The position numbers were made by a program, and so were the translations under genes. From a virus, in IMG/VR virus record IMGVR_UViG_3300008267_000019, positions 1 through 64,000 of that record: DNA of 64,000 nucleotides; one strand, given 5' to 3'. Of the stretch, positions 26,301 to 35,136 are shown piece by piece. A model generated the notes under the pieces. It searched no databases, was not told where the DNA came from, and saw nothing but the letters and a program-made list of their open reading frames with translations. How positions within the stretch are numbered: the first letter of the stretch is position 1; each line of letters begins with the position of its first letter.

Positions 26301-27806
26301 GTTTATCCTGTTGAGACTAGTATAAACATAGATTTAGCAGCAGGTTCTACAATTAAAACAGAAGTTAAATATGATTACAACGGCAATGAATATACATTAT
26401 TTAGACAAGAATTAAATAATAGTTTTATAGGATATGCACAGAGTAATACAATGTATAGTTACAACACAGTATATTCTAGAGAAAGTAAAGATGTTACATT
26501 TTTTATAGAACCTGCAGGAAGTAACGGCAGTTCTAATTTAAATGATATTAGAGCATATTTATCTAATGTAAAAATTAACGGAGAAACTATAGATTCCTGG
26601 ACAAAGTTTGGATCAAATAATTATTATGATGTTGATGATTATGGACCTATAAATAAAATATTAAACTATAAAGATTCCGTATTTTTTATTCAAGATAAAG
26701 CTGTAGGTATTTATGCCATAAACAGAGCCGCTATTACTACTACTGCTGACGGAGTTCCTACACAATTAGGTCTTGGTCAAGGATTTGGGAAACATCAATA
26801 TTATTCTAAAGAAAATGGTAGTATACATCAATATGGAGTAAAAGTTGCCCCAGAAGGAGTTTACTTTTTAGATGCAATTCATAGAAAAATATTTTTACTT
26901 CAAAGCTCTGGAACTCAAAGTCAAAATGATCCTATATCAGAACTTAAAGGAATGCATAGTTATATACAAGCATTACCTAATGGAGTATTCTTACGCAAAG
27001 AAGATGGAGGAGATAATCCTATTTTAAAACGCGGAATTACTATAGGAAAAGATAAAATAAATGATGAAATTTTATTTACTTTTTTAGGAACAGGAGACTT
27101 TGTAGTATTAGGTCCTAATACAACTTATACTGTAGGCACAATTGTATATGAGCCTGCTAGTGGATTATATTATATAGTAACTTCAGAATTTACATCAGGA
27201 GAAACTAAACTACAGGCTATAAGAGATTTATTAGAAAACTCTCAAGTAGCAACAGAAAAAGATAATTTTAGAGATGCAACTCTTGTATTTGACGTTTTAA
27301 TGAATTCTTTTTCTTCTACGTATTCAGCAAAGCCAACTATTTATATAGAAAACGGAGATATAATTCAGAGTCCTGATCCAAATAATAACAATCTTATATA
27401 TACTCATAATATAGGAACTTATGGAGAATTTTATGGTAATGTAGAAGAATGTTATTTAACTCTTGTAATTAATCCTCAAGCAGATATAAATAAAATTCTT
27501 AGAACTTTAGAATTTAATTCTATAGTAAGAGATGATAATAAAGTAATAGATAGAACAGAAACTATTACTGCATTTCAAATTACTACTGAATATCAAGATA
27601 CAGGTAAAGTGCCTTATAGCTCTGGAAGAATTAAAAGAAAGTTTGATAAATGGCGTGTAAAAATTCCTAGAAATCAATTAAGTATTTCACAACAAGATCG
27701 TTTGAGAAGTACTCATTTTGTTTTAACTTTATATTTTGATAATTTAAATCAAAAACAAATTATAGTAAATAGATTAATTTCTTATGTAGACTATCAAATG
27801 TTCTAA
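23397..27806 (+). CDS. Muzzle / tail stabilization protein
   Basis: A 1469-residue tail protein. The opening NTYQGMNKDTAYDTI is characteristic of the crAss-like stabilization protein, now known as the muzzle that closes the tail tube in the crAss001 virion structure. The sequence is almost entirely beta-rich with many Asn, Tyr and Gly. It includes a beta-propeller-like N-terminal third (about 1-340), Ig-like or fibronectin-like stretches (SGEYQISYRLITVDGK), and a C-terminal domain with GVYFLDAIHRKIFLLQSSG and the run YSSGRIKRKFDKWRVKIPR. No enzyme motif is seen. Both ends overlap neighbours by one base. Confidence 0.82.
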   Translation: MESQINTYQGMNKDTAYDTIEASLYIDAKDIRITTTNGESIGGFTNIKGTEFSFAIPLRGTFPSNPVQVWVADNPAVIGYTTIRNKIILFVADDSNEKGWIYEVQYDPATRQVLSGFPLLKYYNSLLYFKKEWPIEALGRYESDTIQRVYWTDYNNYFRAINLEEADLANLPVGQIDIFPDVTYTQPLLKTISGGGALLSGEYQISYRLITVDGKQTLIAPPSNLIHITSPSETLIQSAQYTGDLAAVNTGKAISIEVDTSNYGNFDKIEFIAVYHSAQNSVPVVTSIEQMGIGSATTVTFVYTGTEGTAIPVELFTFTTKNYAFKTPKTITQKDSSLVIANIKGSNISVQDLLTTGSFDAKTRRYRNNGVDPIAPPFPPGPGNDLLNAFNEEYNKDAHWSRDWNINSQYRYQSDGARLGGEGPNISYTFHLETYTMDGSATPGFANVANIPDFVYTHDLNDGYGTYANTTFPNHASPFISGLLRGYKRGETYRFGIVFYTIKGETTFVEYIGDIKFPDISEEDSVNNSSTTKFWPLSQTGTPSTVTLGYSMGIQFSIDLSSCPELLNQITGYQIVRVERTEADKRRLTQGIYKGFYFNRVLAPNRSFNFDLQIENQEEVLHLYPYYPDTLEDNGCFSTLGGTGYIPQYLQYIIKGEYLGFYSPEISYDYNNVRDIARNLGSNPCLLLTGAYGVKDKNSPSPIDLNSIDLGIKDYDYRVTLRSTLPVTFNSINNIKKWKFINLFTMEDTSDYKTKVTGDLDGYYMRNYWCLDNWYYKGLPGPGIDPNDPSNGVNYASTSYDLAEFYKAGTSLVGKIDLIQNDLLTGAPLPLNSIALTSYFWTPFNGNDPNGNPKILIRNISTGASINATDTNTYNNAYPILDFLIPKKEVYGGSSQDALEANIFIPASPFISSSNLVGLTDTFIVFGGDIFINMFTLQPGMTEFNEEFYQNNIAFNNLRYIQNNSVTEVYPVETSINIDLAAGSTIKTEVKYDYNGNEYTLFRQELNNSFIGYAQSNTMYSYNTVYSRESKDVTFFIEPAGSNGSSNLNDIRAYLSNVKINGETIDSWTKFGSNNYYDVDDYGPINKILNYKDSVFFIQDKAVGIYAINRAAITTTADGVPTQLGLGQGFGKHQYYSKENGSIHQYGVKVAPEGVYFLDAIHRKIFLLQSSGTQSQNDPISELKGMHSYIQALPNGVFLRKEDGGDNPILKRGITIGKDKINDEILFTFLGTGDFVVLGPNTTYTVGTIVYEPASGLYYIVTSEFTSGETKLQAIRDLLENSQVATEKDNFRDATLVFDVLMNSFSSTYSAKPTIYIENGDIIQSPDPNNNNLIYTHNIGTYGEFYGNVEECYLTLVINPQADINKILRTLEFNSIVRDDNKVIDRTETITAFQITTEYQDTGKVPYSSGRIKRKFDKWRVKIPRNQLSISQQDRLRSTHFVLTLYFDNLNQKQIIVNRLISYVDYQMF

Positions 27807-30800
27807 TGAAAAATAAACCTAAAAATATACCTACTTACTACAAGTTTCCTGGAACTCCAGTCTATAGAGATACTACAGCTTTACCTTTTAAAGCTGGTGG
27901 TAGTTTGTTTCCATCTTTATATGGAAATTCTTTTTTAGAAAATAATGATAAAGAAAAAAAGAAAAAAAGAAAAACAAAAGAAGATTTAAATGAATCATCT
28001 ACACAAGGTGATATAGTAGAAGCTATAGAAACAGAAACAGGACTTGATCCAAATCTTACATATTATAAAGGACCAACAAACTGGGGTGATAGATTATTTG
28101 CAAAAGATGCATCAGGTGCTTGGTATTCAATAGAAGCAGGTCAAGCATTACCTTTTTCTTATGATCCTGATTACTTAAATCAAAATACTACAAAAGCAAG
28201 TGATGAAGAAGCATTAGGAAGACTGCTTCAATCAAAAACACTTAATGAAGTAGCTGTAACTGGAGAAAAACTTTCTTGGCAAAAGTATCAAGATGAATAT
28301 GAAAAATCTAATCCTAGAGGAGAATATTTAGAAAAAAGAAAAAAGAATTATTTAAAATCACATCCTGGATTAAACAGAGCAATGGGAGTTACTATGAATA
28401 ATTTCCCAGAAGATGCTCTTGCAAGATTTAATGACAAGTATAATAAAGAAAGAAATACTTATGCACTTGAAAAATTTGTAGATAAAGATTTAGAAGAAGA
28501 TATAGACAAAAGAGGACGATGGATAGATGATGTAGAAAAAAGTCCAGGACTTTATAATATGGTTATTAACTCTAAATATGGATATAATTTAAAACCAAAT
28601 ATATTTTCAAGAACGCTTGCAGGCGCAGAAAAATTAGTAGACTGGATACCAGGAGTAGATCCTCTTTTAGATTGGGCTACAGGTAAAAATAGATATAATG
28701 ACATTCTTACTGAACAAGAACAAAAAGATGTAACAGGATGGGATGCTTTAGCATTTACAGAATATCCTGGTCAAGTTTTAGCTAATATGATAGCAGAAGG
28801 AATAGATCCTAATTCAAATGCTTCTTGGGAAACATTTTCAGGAAGTTCTTCTCCAATTGTTACAGCAAATCCTCAATTAGAAACAATGACCCAATTAGCA
28901 ACGGGAGCAATTGGTTTACCATTTAATGTAATGGGAATGGCTAATTTAGCTAAAAATGTAGGAAAAGGAGTTTCTAATGTAGCTAAAGCTAATTATTATG
29001 ATCTTTTTAAAAAAGGAAATAATTCTTTTAATGATATTAATTTTCAAAATTTTAAAACTGCCGAAAATACAGCAGGAGAATTAGCACAAGGAGTAAATAC
29101 AATAGATAATACAGGGGCAACTGCATCATTAAATACTGGACAAAATGCTACAGGAGCAAATAAAATATTAACAAATGAAGAAATTAAAAACATAATAGTA
29201 AACGAACAAGTACCTAGTCCAAAAACATTATTATCAACTGAAGGAGAAATACTTCCTGAGTCTGCTTCATGGCATACTATAATGGAAGATTTTAAAACAA
29301 AATTACGCGAAGTAGATCTTACAAAACCTTTAACAGATGAAGATTATATTAAAGCTGCTAATGCAATTAATCCTGAAATAAGTAAAGTAGCAAGTTTAGA
29401 TGAAATTAAAGCTGTACATCAAGAAGCTCTTGATTATTTTAAAGGAGAAAAAGATCCTGAAGATATAGCATTATATATAAGAGATGCATTAGCAGAAAAA
29501 TTACCATCAATAGGAGAAGCTCCTACTATGGTTGACGGGTATCCAACATATTCTGCAGGATTTTCAGTAAGTCGTTCTTTAGATCCTAATGCTGCTCAAT
29601 ATTATGGACCAAAAAGTGTTTTTGATAAAGCAAAGGACTGGGGATATGATTTAAATAATCTAACTCCTAAGCAACAAAATATGTTAGCTGCTTATACAAA
29701 AGGATATGATTTTCCTATAAATATTGGTAAAAGATTTGGATTTCAAGATATGGGTATTAGAGGAGATTTTTATCAAAAAAATGCTAATACATTACTTGAC
29801 GCTATTCTTGCTAATAAATTTCCTAATGACACCTCAGTAATAAGAAGTATAAAAACAAATTATCCGCTTACTTTATTAGATAAAAATAAATTATTAGAAA
29901 CAAAGGATATATCATTATCAGAAACACCAAGTACTAAATATAGAGGAAACCTTCAAAAAAGTGATGTAATAGGAGATAAAGGATTTTTATCTACTAGTTT
30001 AATTCCAGATTTAACATGGGGTAAAGCTAGATTAGGAGAAAGAATTATGATTCCAGGAGGAAATAAACAATCTTATGGTTTTCCTAATGCATCTTCAGCA
30101 AGTTCTTCTCCTTTTGAAGGAGAAATAGTGTTGCCATCTGGTTTAGGAAGAGAAGTTATTGACGTATTACCTGATAATCTAGCAAATGTTGTCGGTTATA
30201 AATATATAACAAAAATATTAAATCCATATTTAATGCCTGCAGCAATAGGAACAACTGCTACTGGAACTTTTTTTGGAAATAATAATAATAATTATGGAGC
30301 TTCTTTTGATACTCCTAATATGCAAGAATATTTGAATTCTTTAATGTGGGATTCTGGAAAATCTGTATTATTAAATTCAGGTTATTTTAAAGCATACGGA
30401 GGCCCATTAAATGATAGAAACATTAATGGCAAATTATTGCAAAGTACTTACGCTAGTCCTTTAGGAAACATGTTTAGAGAAGGAGGACCTTTTGGTGAAG
30501 ATAAAGGAACCTTTGATTATGCTACTAGTATTTATGCTTCTCAACCAGGTAATTATTATAATAATGGCGGGGAAATAAATCCAATGAATGCAATGATGAA
30601 AGCAAGACTTGCTTATGCAAATGAGTTTGGTAATCCTGCAGCAAAAAGAATGGTAAATTTACCTGATAATCCTTATATTTTTACAGGACAAGAGCCTTAT
30701 ACAACTCCAGATATGGCAGGTGCATTAGGAACACATTATATGTTTTCTCAAGATAATTATGCTATTCCCACAATACAACAAGGAGAAAATGGACAATTAT

Positions 30801-31327
30801 ATTATAATCAAAATGCAAATGCAGCTGATAAAGAGGCAATAAAATTTGATAGCCCAGAAGATGCTGAATATTTTGCAGAACATTATAAAGAAGTTTCTCC
30901 AGGGTTTATTAATAATAATTATAGAACAGGAGGACAATTTCCTAGACCATATAGTTTACCAGAAGATAGTTTTAAACAAGGAGGAAGAAATTTACATAAC
31001 AGTGTTTATGCTTCTTCTAATGCTCAATATCCTGCTATATATAAATTAGGAGGAAATATTAATGTATATAAACAAGGAGGCAGTGTATTATCAATGTCTA
31101 ATACACCTCAATTACAAGGTGAAGGAAAAGATTTAACTGTACCAGAAAATGCTTATATTTACGCTGGCGGAGGATTAATTAAACGTGCTGATGGAAGTTA
31201 CTCACAACGTGGTTTATGGGATAACATTCGTGCAGCAGCACAACGTAATAAAGCAATGGGTAAAACAGGTAAACAACCTACAAAACAAATGTTACAACAA
31301 GAAAAAAAGATTAATAAAAATAAATAA
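27806..31327 (+). CDS. Virion cargo protein with an ADP-ribosyltransferase domain
   Basis: An 1173-residue protein following the muzzle. The middle (about 615-795) has the motifs of R-S-E mono-ADP-ribosyltransferases: LTPKQ...AYT then PINIG (619-641), YRG with Arg 713, GFLSTSL with Ser-Thr-Ser 729-731, and FEGEIVLPSGLG with Glu 771 and Glu 773 (E-x-E). These would bind NAD and transfer ADP-ribose to a protein, probably to Arg. A TonB-box-like LNEVAVTG lies at 146-153. The C-terminal third carries scattered aromatic-x-GG motifs (AYGGPL, REGGPF, YKLGGN, YKQGGS) and a basic tail. The position among giant cargo genes suggests packaging in the virion and ejection into the host, as for T4 Alt; that is inference. 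Confidence 0.75.
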   Translation: MKNKPKNIPTYYKFPGTPVYRDTTALPFKAGGSLFPSLYGNSFLENNDKEKKKKRKTKEDLNESSTQGDIVEAIETETGLDPNLTYYKGPTNWGDRLFAKDASGAWYSIEAGQALPFSYDPDYLNQNTTKASDEEALGRLLQSKTLNEVAVTGEKLSWQKYQDEYEKSNPRGEYLEKRKKNYLKSHPGLNRAMGVTMNNFPEDALARFNDKYNKERNTYALEKFVDKDLEEDIDKRGRWIDDVEKSPGLYNMVINSKYGYNLKPNIFSRTLAGAEKLVDWIPGVDPLLDWATGKNRYNDILTEQEQKDVTGWDALAFTEYPGQVLANMIAEGIDPNSNASWETFSGSSSPIVTANPQLETMTQLATGAIGLPFNVMGMANLAKNVGKGVSNVAKANYYDLFKKGNNSFNDINFQNFKTAENTAGELAQGVNTIDNTGATASLNTGQNATGANKILTNEEIKNIIVNEQVPSPKTLLSTEGEILPESASWHTIMEDFKTKLREVDLTKPLTDEDYIKAANAINPEISKVASLDEIKAVHQEALDYFKGEKDPEDIALYIRDALAEKLPSIGEAPTMVDGYPTYSAGFSVSRSLDPNAAQYYGPKSVFDKAKDWGYDLNNLTPKQQNMLAAYTKGYDFPINIGKRFGFQDMGIRGDFYQKNANTLLDAILANKFPNDTSVIRSIKTNYPLTLLDKNKLLETKDISLSETPSTKYRGNLQKSDVIGDKGFLSTSLIPDLTWGKARLGERIMIPGGNKQSYGFPNASSASSSPFEGEIVLPSGLGREVIDVLPDNLANVVGYKYITKILNPYLMPAAIGTTATGTFFGNNNNNYGASFDTPNMQEYLNSLMWDSGKSVLLNSGYFKAYGGPLNDRNINGKLLQSTYASPLGNMFREGGPFGEDKGTFDYATSIYASQPGNYYNNGGEINPMNAMMKARLAYANEFGNPAAKRMVNLPDNPYIFTGQEPYTTPDMAGALGTHYMFSQDNYAIPTIQQGENGQLYYNQNANAADKEAIKFDSPEDAEYFAEHYKEVSPGFINNNYRTGGQFPRPYSLPEDSFKQGGRNLHNSVYASSNAQYPAIYKLGGNINVYKQGGSVLSMSNTPQLQGEGKDLTVPENAYIYAGGGLIKRADGSYSQRGLWDNIRAAAQRNKAMGKTGKQPTKQMLQQEKKINKNK

Positions 31328-31333
31328 GATACT

Positions 31334-34300
31334 ATGAACTTTAAATCCAACGCTGCATATAAAAGATGGTTAGGATATGGCCATGCTTCAGGAGAATTTG
31401 CTAAGACTCCTGGAAATCAACCTGTAAGCATAAAAGGACAATCTCATAAAGTAAAACATGAAATGGGAGGTAATATGTATGCTGACGGAGGAAAGTTTAA
31501 TAATAGTGGCTTCAAAGCTTTGCCTGTAGAGATTCAGAATAAAATTAAAAAGAACTTTATGGCTATGGGAGGAATGATGCCTACACAAATGCCTATGCAA
31601 AATCCTTATAATTCAAATTTTTTAAATAGCGGAATAACTCAAAATTTTGCATTTGGAGGAAGAATAAATAGTTATGCTGGAGGAGGTATGTTAGATAACC
31701 AACTTACGCAATTTACTAATGGGGGTAAACATGAAGAAAATCCAATAGGCGGAATTCCTCAAGGGTTTTCCCCTGATGGTAGAGTTAATTTAGTAGAGCA
31801 AGGAGAAACTAAATTAAATTCTGCAGATTATATATTTTCTGATACTTTAAAAGTTACTAAAGATATTGCGCTTGATTATGGTTTACCTAAAGATACTATA
31901 GGTAAAACATTTGCAGATGCTTCTAAAAAAATGAATAGACCAAATTCTCGTAGAGAAAATGATACTATAGAAGAAGTAGCAAAGCAAAGAGACTTAGATA
32001 ATTTAATGCAAGCTCAAGAAGATTTTAAACAAAGAGATCTTCAAAAAGACATAGACATGATGGCTGAAAAACATCCTGAGTTTATGCAACAAATGATGGG
32101 TCAAGGACAGCCAGAAGGAATACCTCAAGAATTATTAGCGCAAGGAGTTCCACCAGATCAAATGATGGCAGCAGAAGAAATGATGGGAGGACAAACTCCA
32201 CAATCTGTGCAACCAATGGGAATGCCGCAAGGAATGCCTATGGACCCTAATCAAATTCCGCCAGAGATGTTAGCGCAAATGCCTGAAGCACAAATGGGAC
32301 AACCTGTTATGGCTTATGGAGGACATATATATAAATGCGGAGGTAAGATGTATAACTTTGGAGGACATATGTATGCTAATGGAGGTCATATGTATGGAGA
32401 CGGAGGGTTTTTTCAAGGAATGGGAAATGTATTACAATCTGTAGCGCCTATAGCAGGACAAGCTCTTAATACTGTTATTCCTGGTTCTAGTGTAGTAATT
32501 TCTGGAGCTCTTAGTGGTTTAGGAGCAGGATTACAAAATGTAGGCACAGGAGCAGATTTTAAAGAAGTTGCTAAAGATGTAGGAATAGGCGCAGCTAAAG
32601 GTGCTATTGGAGGTATTGTACCAGGAAAAGATATAAGTAAATTAGGACAATTAGCATTAGACACTGCTCCTCAAGTAATGGATGTATTAGGAAATACTAT
32701 AAATGCTAATACTAATGATGCCTCAGAAATGAGTTTAATACGACAACAAGAAGCGTTAAATGCTCCTAAAATGGTATCAGGTTATAATATGTCTCCTACT
32801 CCTATGCAAATGAAGTACGGTGGATATAAAGCACAAGCACCTTGGCATAATTTTCCACAATATACTCCTAACTATCCTGGTAACGCAGGTCCTATGTATA
32901 TGGGATTAGGAACTAATTTATTTGCTGATGGAGGAATGATGATGCCTGGCCCAGGAGATCCTCCTAAAAATGATGCAACAACTTTAGATGAAGTTGTAGT
33001 AACTGCTGGTCCACAAGGTCCTGTTATAATAGACAATCCTATATACAGTAATTTAATGGAACAATATACTGCAGGATTACCTAAAGGAGGAACTTACAAT
33101 AATAAAACTTGGTCTGGAACATCCGTAAGAGATGCAGATCTTACAAGAAAACTTACTGATGAAGAACTAGCTAATTGGACAAAATATTATCAAAATAGAA
33201 CTAGACAAGAAATAAATAGTTTAAAAGCACAAGGACAAGATTATAGTGAAAAATTAGCTCAATATAATTTTATACCTAAAGCAATGTATGTTCCCGCTAT
33301 TCCTACAGGAATGGGAGAAGATTATTATTCTAATCCAGAAAATTGGTATTATAATACAAAACATTTAGGAGAAAATTATTCTAAACCTTCTAAACAAATA
33401 GAAGATATTTTTGCTGTTAATACTACACCTCAAATTATTCAAGAACAAGCCCCTGTATTACCTACTATTACAATGGCTGAAGCAGAAGCTATGAAAAATA
33501 AAGCAATGCAAGAATTTGGTTCTGGTGTATTACAAGGAAAAAATTGGAATTATAATGAACAACCTAAAAATTATACAGGAACTCAAGCAGGGGGAGGTAT
33601 GTTTAATTACTGGGATGAAAGTGATCCTACTCAAGCAGCTAATCAAAAAGAATATGAACAATTTATTCAAGATCAATTAGTTGCAAATCCTGATAAAGTT
33701 TTATACTCTAATTTATCAGGAGTAGATATGTATTCCAATCCTAACTATGAAGCTGAATTAGCAAAAAATATTAATGAAGGTCCTCAAGGTCATTTATATG
33801 ATCAATTTATTGCTAAAAAATATAATGAGTATATAAATAACCCAGAATGGGTAAATAGTTTATCAGAAGAAGATAAAGCAAAATATTTATTTGATAATAG
33901 TAAATATAATGTTCAAATGAATGTCCCAGAAGTAATGGGATTTGCTAATGGAGGTTATATAAATAGAAATAATACTATGTATTCCCCTGACCTTACTTAT
34001 GCTGCAAAGATGGGAGGTCGTATATATAACTACGGAGGAGGGTTAAAAAATCCTTTAATGTCTTTACCTCAAGATAATTTTATTAGATATGATGAAGGGG
34101 GTAAAATAGTACAAGGAGCAGGCACAGATACTTATCAATATAAATATGAAAATGGCAATTACTATACTGCTAAAAAAGGAACTGCTGATTGGAAAAAAGT
34201 AGAACCTACAAATAAAACTGTTTATACTGCTGTAAAAACTTTAATAGATAATTATAAACCAGAAGTTGGAGGTCCAGGCGGAGGTAGTCAATATGATTTA

Positions 34301-35134
34301 ATGATGTCTAATATTGCAGCAGAAGAATCTGGTGAATTAATTCCCCCTACTATGGCAGAAGTAGAGGCTAATCGTGCTATTGCAGACGCACAAGAAAAAA
34401 TGCAAAATGCAGAAACTTCTGAAGAATACCAAGAAGGTGTTAAAGAATATGAATATGGAGTAAGAACTGCAGAAGAAGCATTAAAAGATAAAAATTTAAA
34501 ATTATCTATGGCACAAAGTATAGGCTCAGGATTAGCAATGGCTGCTCCTGCTGCATATAATTTAACTACAGGATTATTTGGAAAACCAGAACAATTAGAT
34601 TATAAAAATTATGAGATTGCTGCTGATATAACTCCTTATGAATATAATATTAATCCTCAGTTAGCAATGGCAAATCAGACTTTTGCACAAGCTCAAGAAG
34701 CTGCTAGAAATGCTTCTAATGCAGGAAATTATTTATCTAATATGCAAGGATTAGCTAACTTGAGAAATCAAACTGTTGGAGAGTTATACACTAATAAAGA
34801 AAATTTAGATGCTGCTCAAATACAAGCCGCTAAGACTGCTAATAAACAAATTGAAACTGATAACTTAACTAGAAGATTAGAAGTAGAAGATTTTAACAGA
34901 TTATCTAAAGCACAAAAAACTGAAGCTCTTAAAGCTGGATTAGTGCAAATGGCAGACATAGGTAAAAATATGGAAGAGAAAAAAATGCAGTTAGCATTAA
35001 TTAAAGCAATGGCTCCTGATTTTGCTAATACTTTATCTTATAGTACTATAGGAGAACAACTTTTAGAATATTTAAAAAATCAAAAAGCTGCAGGAAATAC
35101 TTCAGCAGAAAGTGAAATATTAAAAACTAAATAA
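31334..35134 (+). CDS. Virion cargo protein with GG-motif repeats and a TonB-box-like motif
   Basis: A 1266-residue protein with no enzyme signature I recognise. The first 50 residues (AAYKRWLGYGHASGEF) and the segment KHEENPIGGIPQGFSPDGR followed by LVEQGETKL and YIFSDTL (about 135-178) recur in cargo proteins of Bacteroidota phages. Around 15 short aromatic-x-GG motifs are scattered along it, clustered at about 325-358 (YGGHIYKCGG, FGGHMYANGG). LDEVVVTA at 551-558 matches the TonB box of outer-membrane receptors. The C-terminal 250 residues are helical and Ala/Gln-rich. It is probably packaged in head or tail and ejected. Overlaps and gaps of 2-6 bp place it in one operon with its neighbours. 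Confidence 0.6.
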   Translation: MNFKSNAAYKRWLGYGHASGEFAKTPGNQPVSIKGQSHKVKHEMGGNMYADGGKFNNSGFKALPVEIQNKIKKNFMAMGGMMPTQMPMQNPYNSNFLNSGITQNFAFGGRINSYAGGGMLDNQLTQFTNGGKHEENPIGGIPQGFSPDGRVNLVEQGETKLNSADYIFSDTLKVTKDIALDYGLPKDTIGKTFADASKKMNRPNSRRENDTIEEVAKQRDLDNLMQAQEDFKQRDLQKDIDMMAEKHPEFMQQMMGQGQPEGIPQELLAQGVPPDQMMAAEEMMGGQTPQSVQPMGMPQGMPMDPNQIPPEMLAQMPEAQMGQPVMAYGGHIYKCGGKMYNFGGHMYANGGHMYGDGGFFQGMGNVLQSVAPIAGQALNTVIPGSSVVISGALSGLGAGLQNVGTGADFKEVAKDVGIGAAKGAIGGIVPGKDISKLGQLALDTAPQVMDVLGNTINANTNDASEMSLIRQQEALNAPKMVSGYNMSPTPMQMKYGGYKAQAPWHNFPQYTPNYPGNAGPMYMGLGTNLFADGGMMMPGPGDPPKNDATTLDEVVVTAGPQGPVIIDNPIYSNLMEQYTAGLPKGGTYNNKTWSGTSVRDADLTRKLTDEELANWTKYYQNRTRQEINSLKAQGQDYSEKLAQYNFIPKAMYVPAIPTGMGEDYYSNPENWYYNTKHLGENYSKPSKQIEDIFAVNTTPQIIQEQAPVLPTITMAEAEAMKNKAMQEFGSGVLQGKNWNYNEQPKNYTGTQAGGGMFNYWDESDPTQAANQKEYEQFIQDQLVANPDKVLYSNLSGVDMYSNPNYEAELAKNINEGPQGHLYDQFIAKKYNEYINNPEWVNSLSEEDKAKYLFDNSKYNVQMNVPEVMGFANGGYINRNNTMYSPDLTYAAKMGGRIYNYGGGLKNPLMSLPQDNFIRYDEGGKIVQGAGTDTYQYKYENGNYYTAKKGTADWKKVEPTNKTVYTAVKTLIDNYKPEVGGPGGGSQYDLMMSNIAAEESGELIPPTMAEVEANRAIADAQEKMQNAETSEEYQEGVKEYEYGVRTAEEALKDKNLKLSMAQSIGSGLAMAAPAAYNLTTGLFGKPEQLDYKNYEIAADITPYEYNINPQLAMANQTFAQAQEAARNASNAGNYLSNMQGLANLRNQTVGELYTNKENLDAAQIQAAKTANKQIETDNLTRRLEVEDFNRLSKAQKTEALKAGLVQMADIGKNMEEKKMQLALIKAMAPDFANTLSYSTIGEQLLEYLKNQKAAGNTSAESEILKTK
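32308..32412 (+). repeat. Imperfect short coding repeats (GGACATATGTATG type)
   Basis: Four to five imperfect units of about 24 bases, each containing GGAGG(A/T)CATAT(G/A)TAT, encode successive aromatic-x-GG-H/K-M/I-Y motifs. They are the densest cluster of the GG motifs found throughout this protein and the one before it. Confidence 0.65.
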
Positions 35135-35136
35135 TA

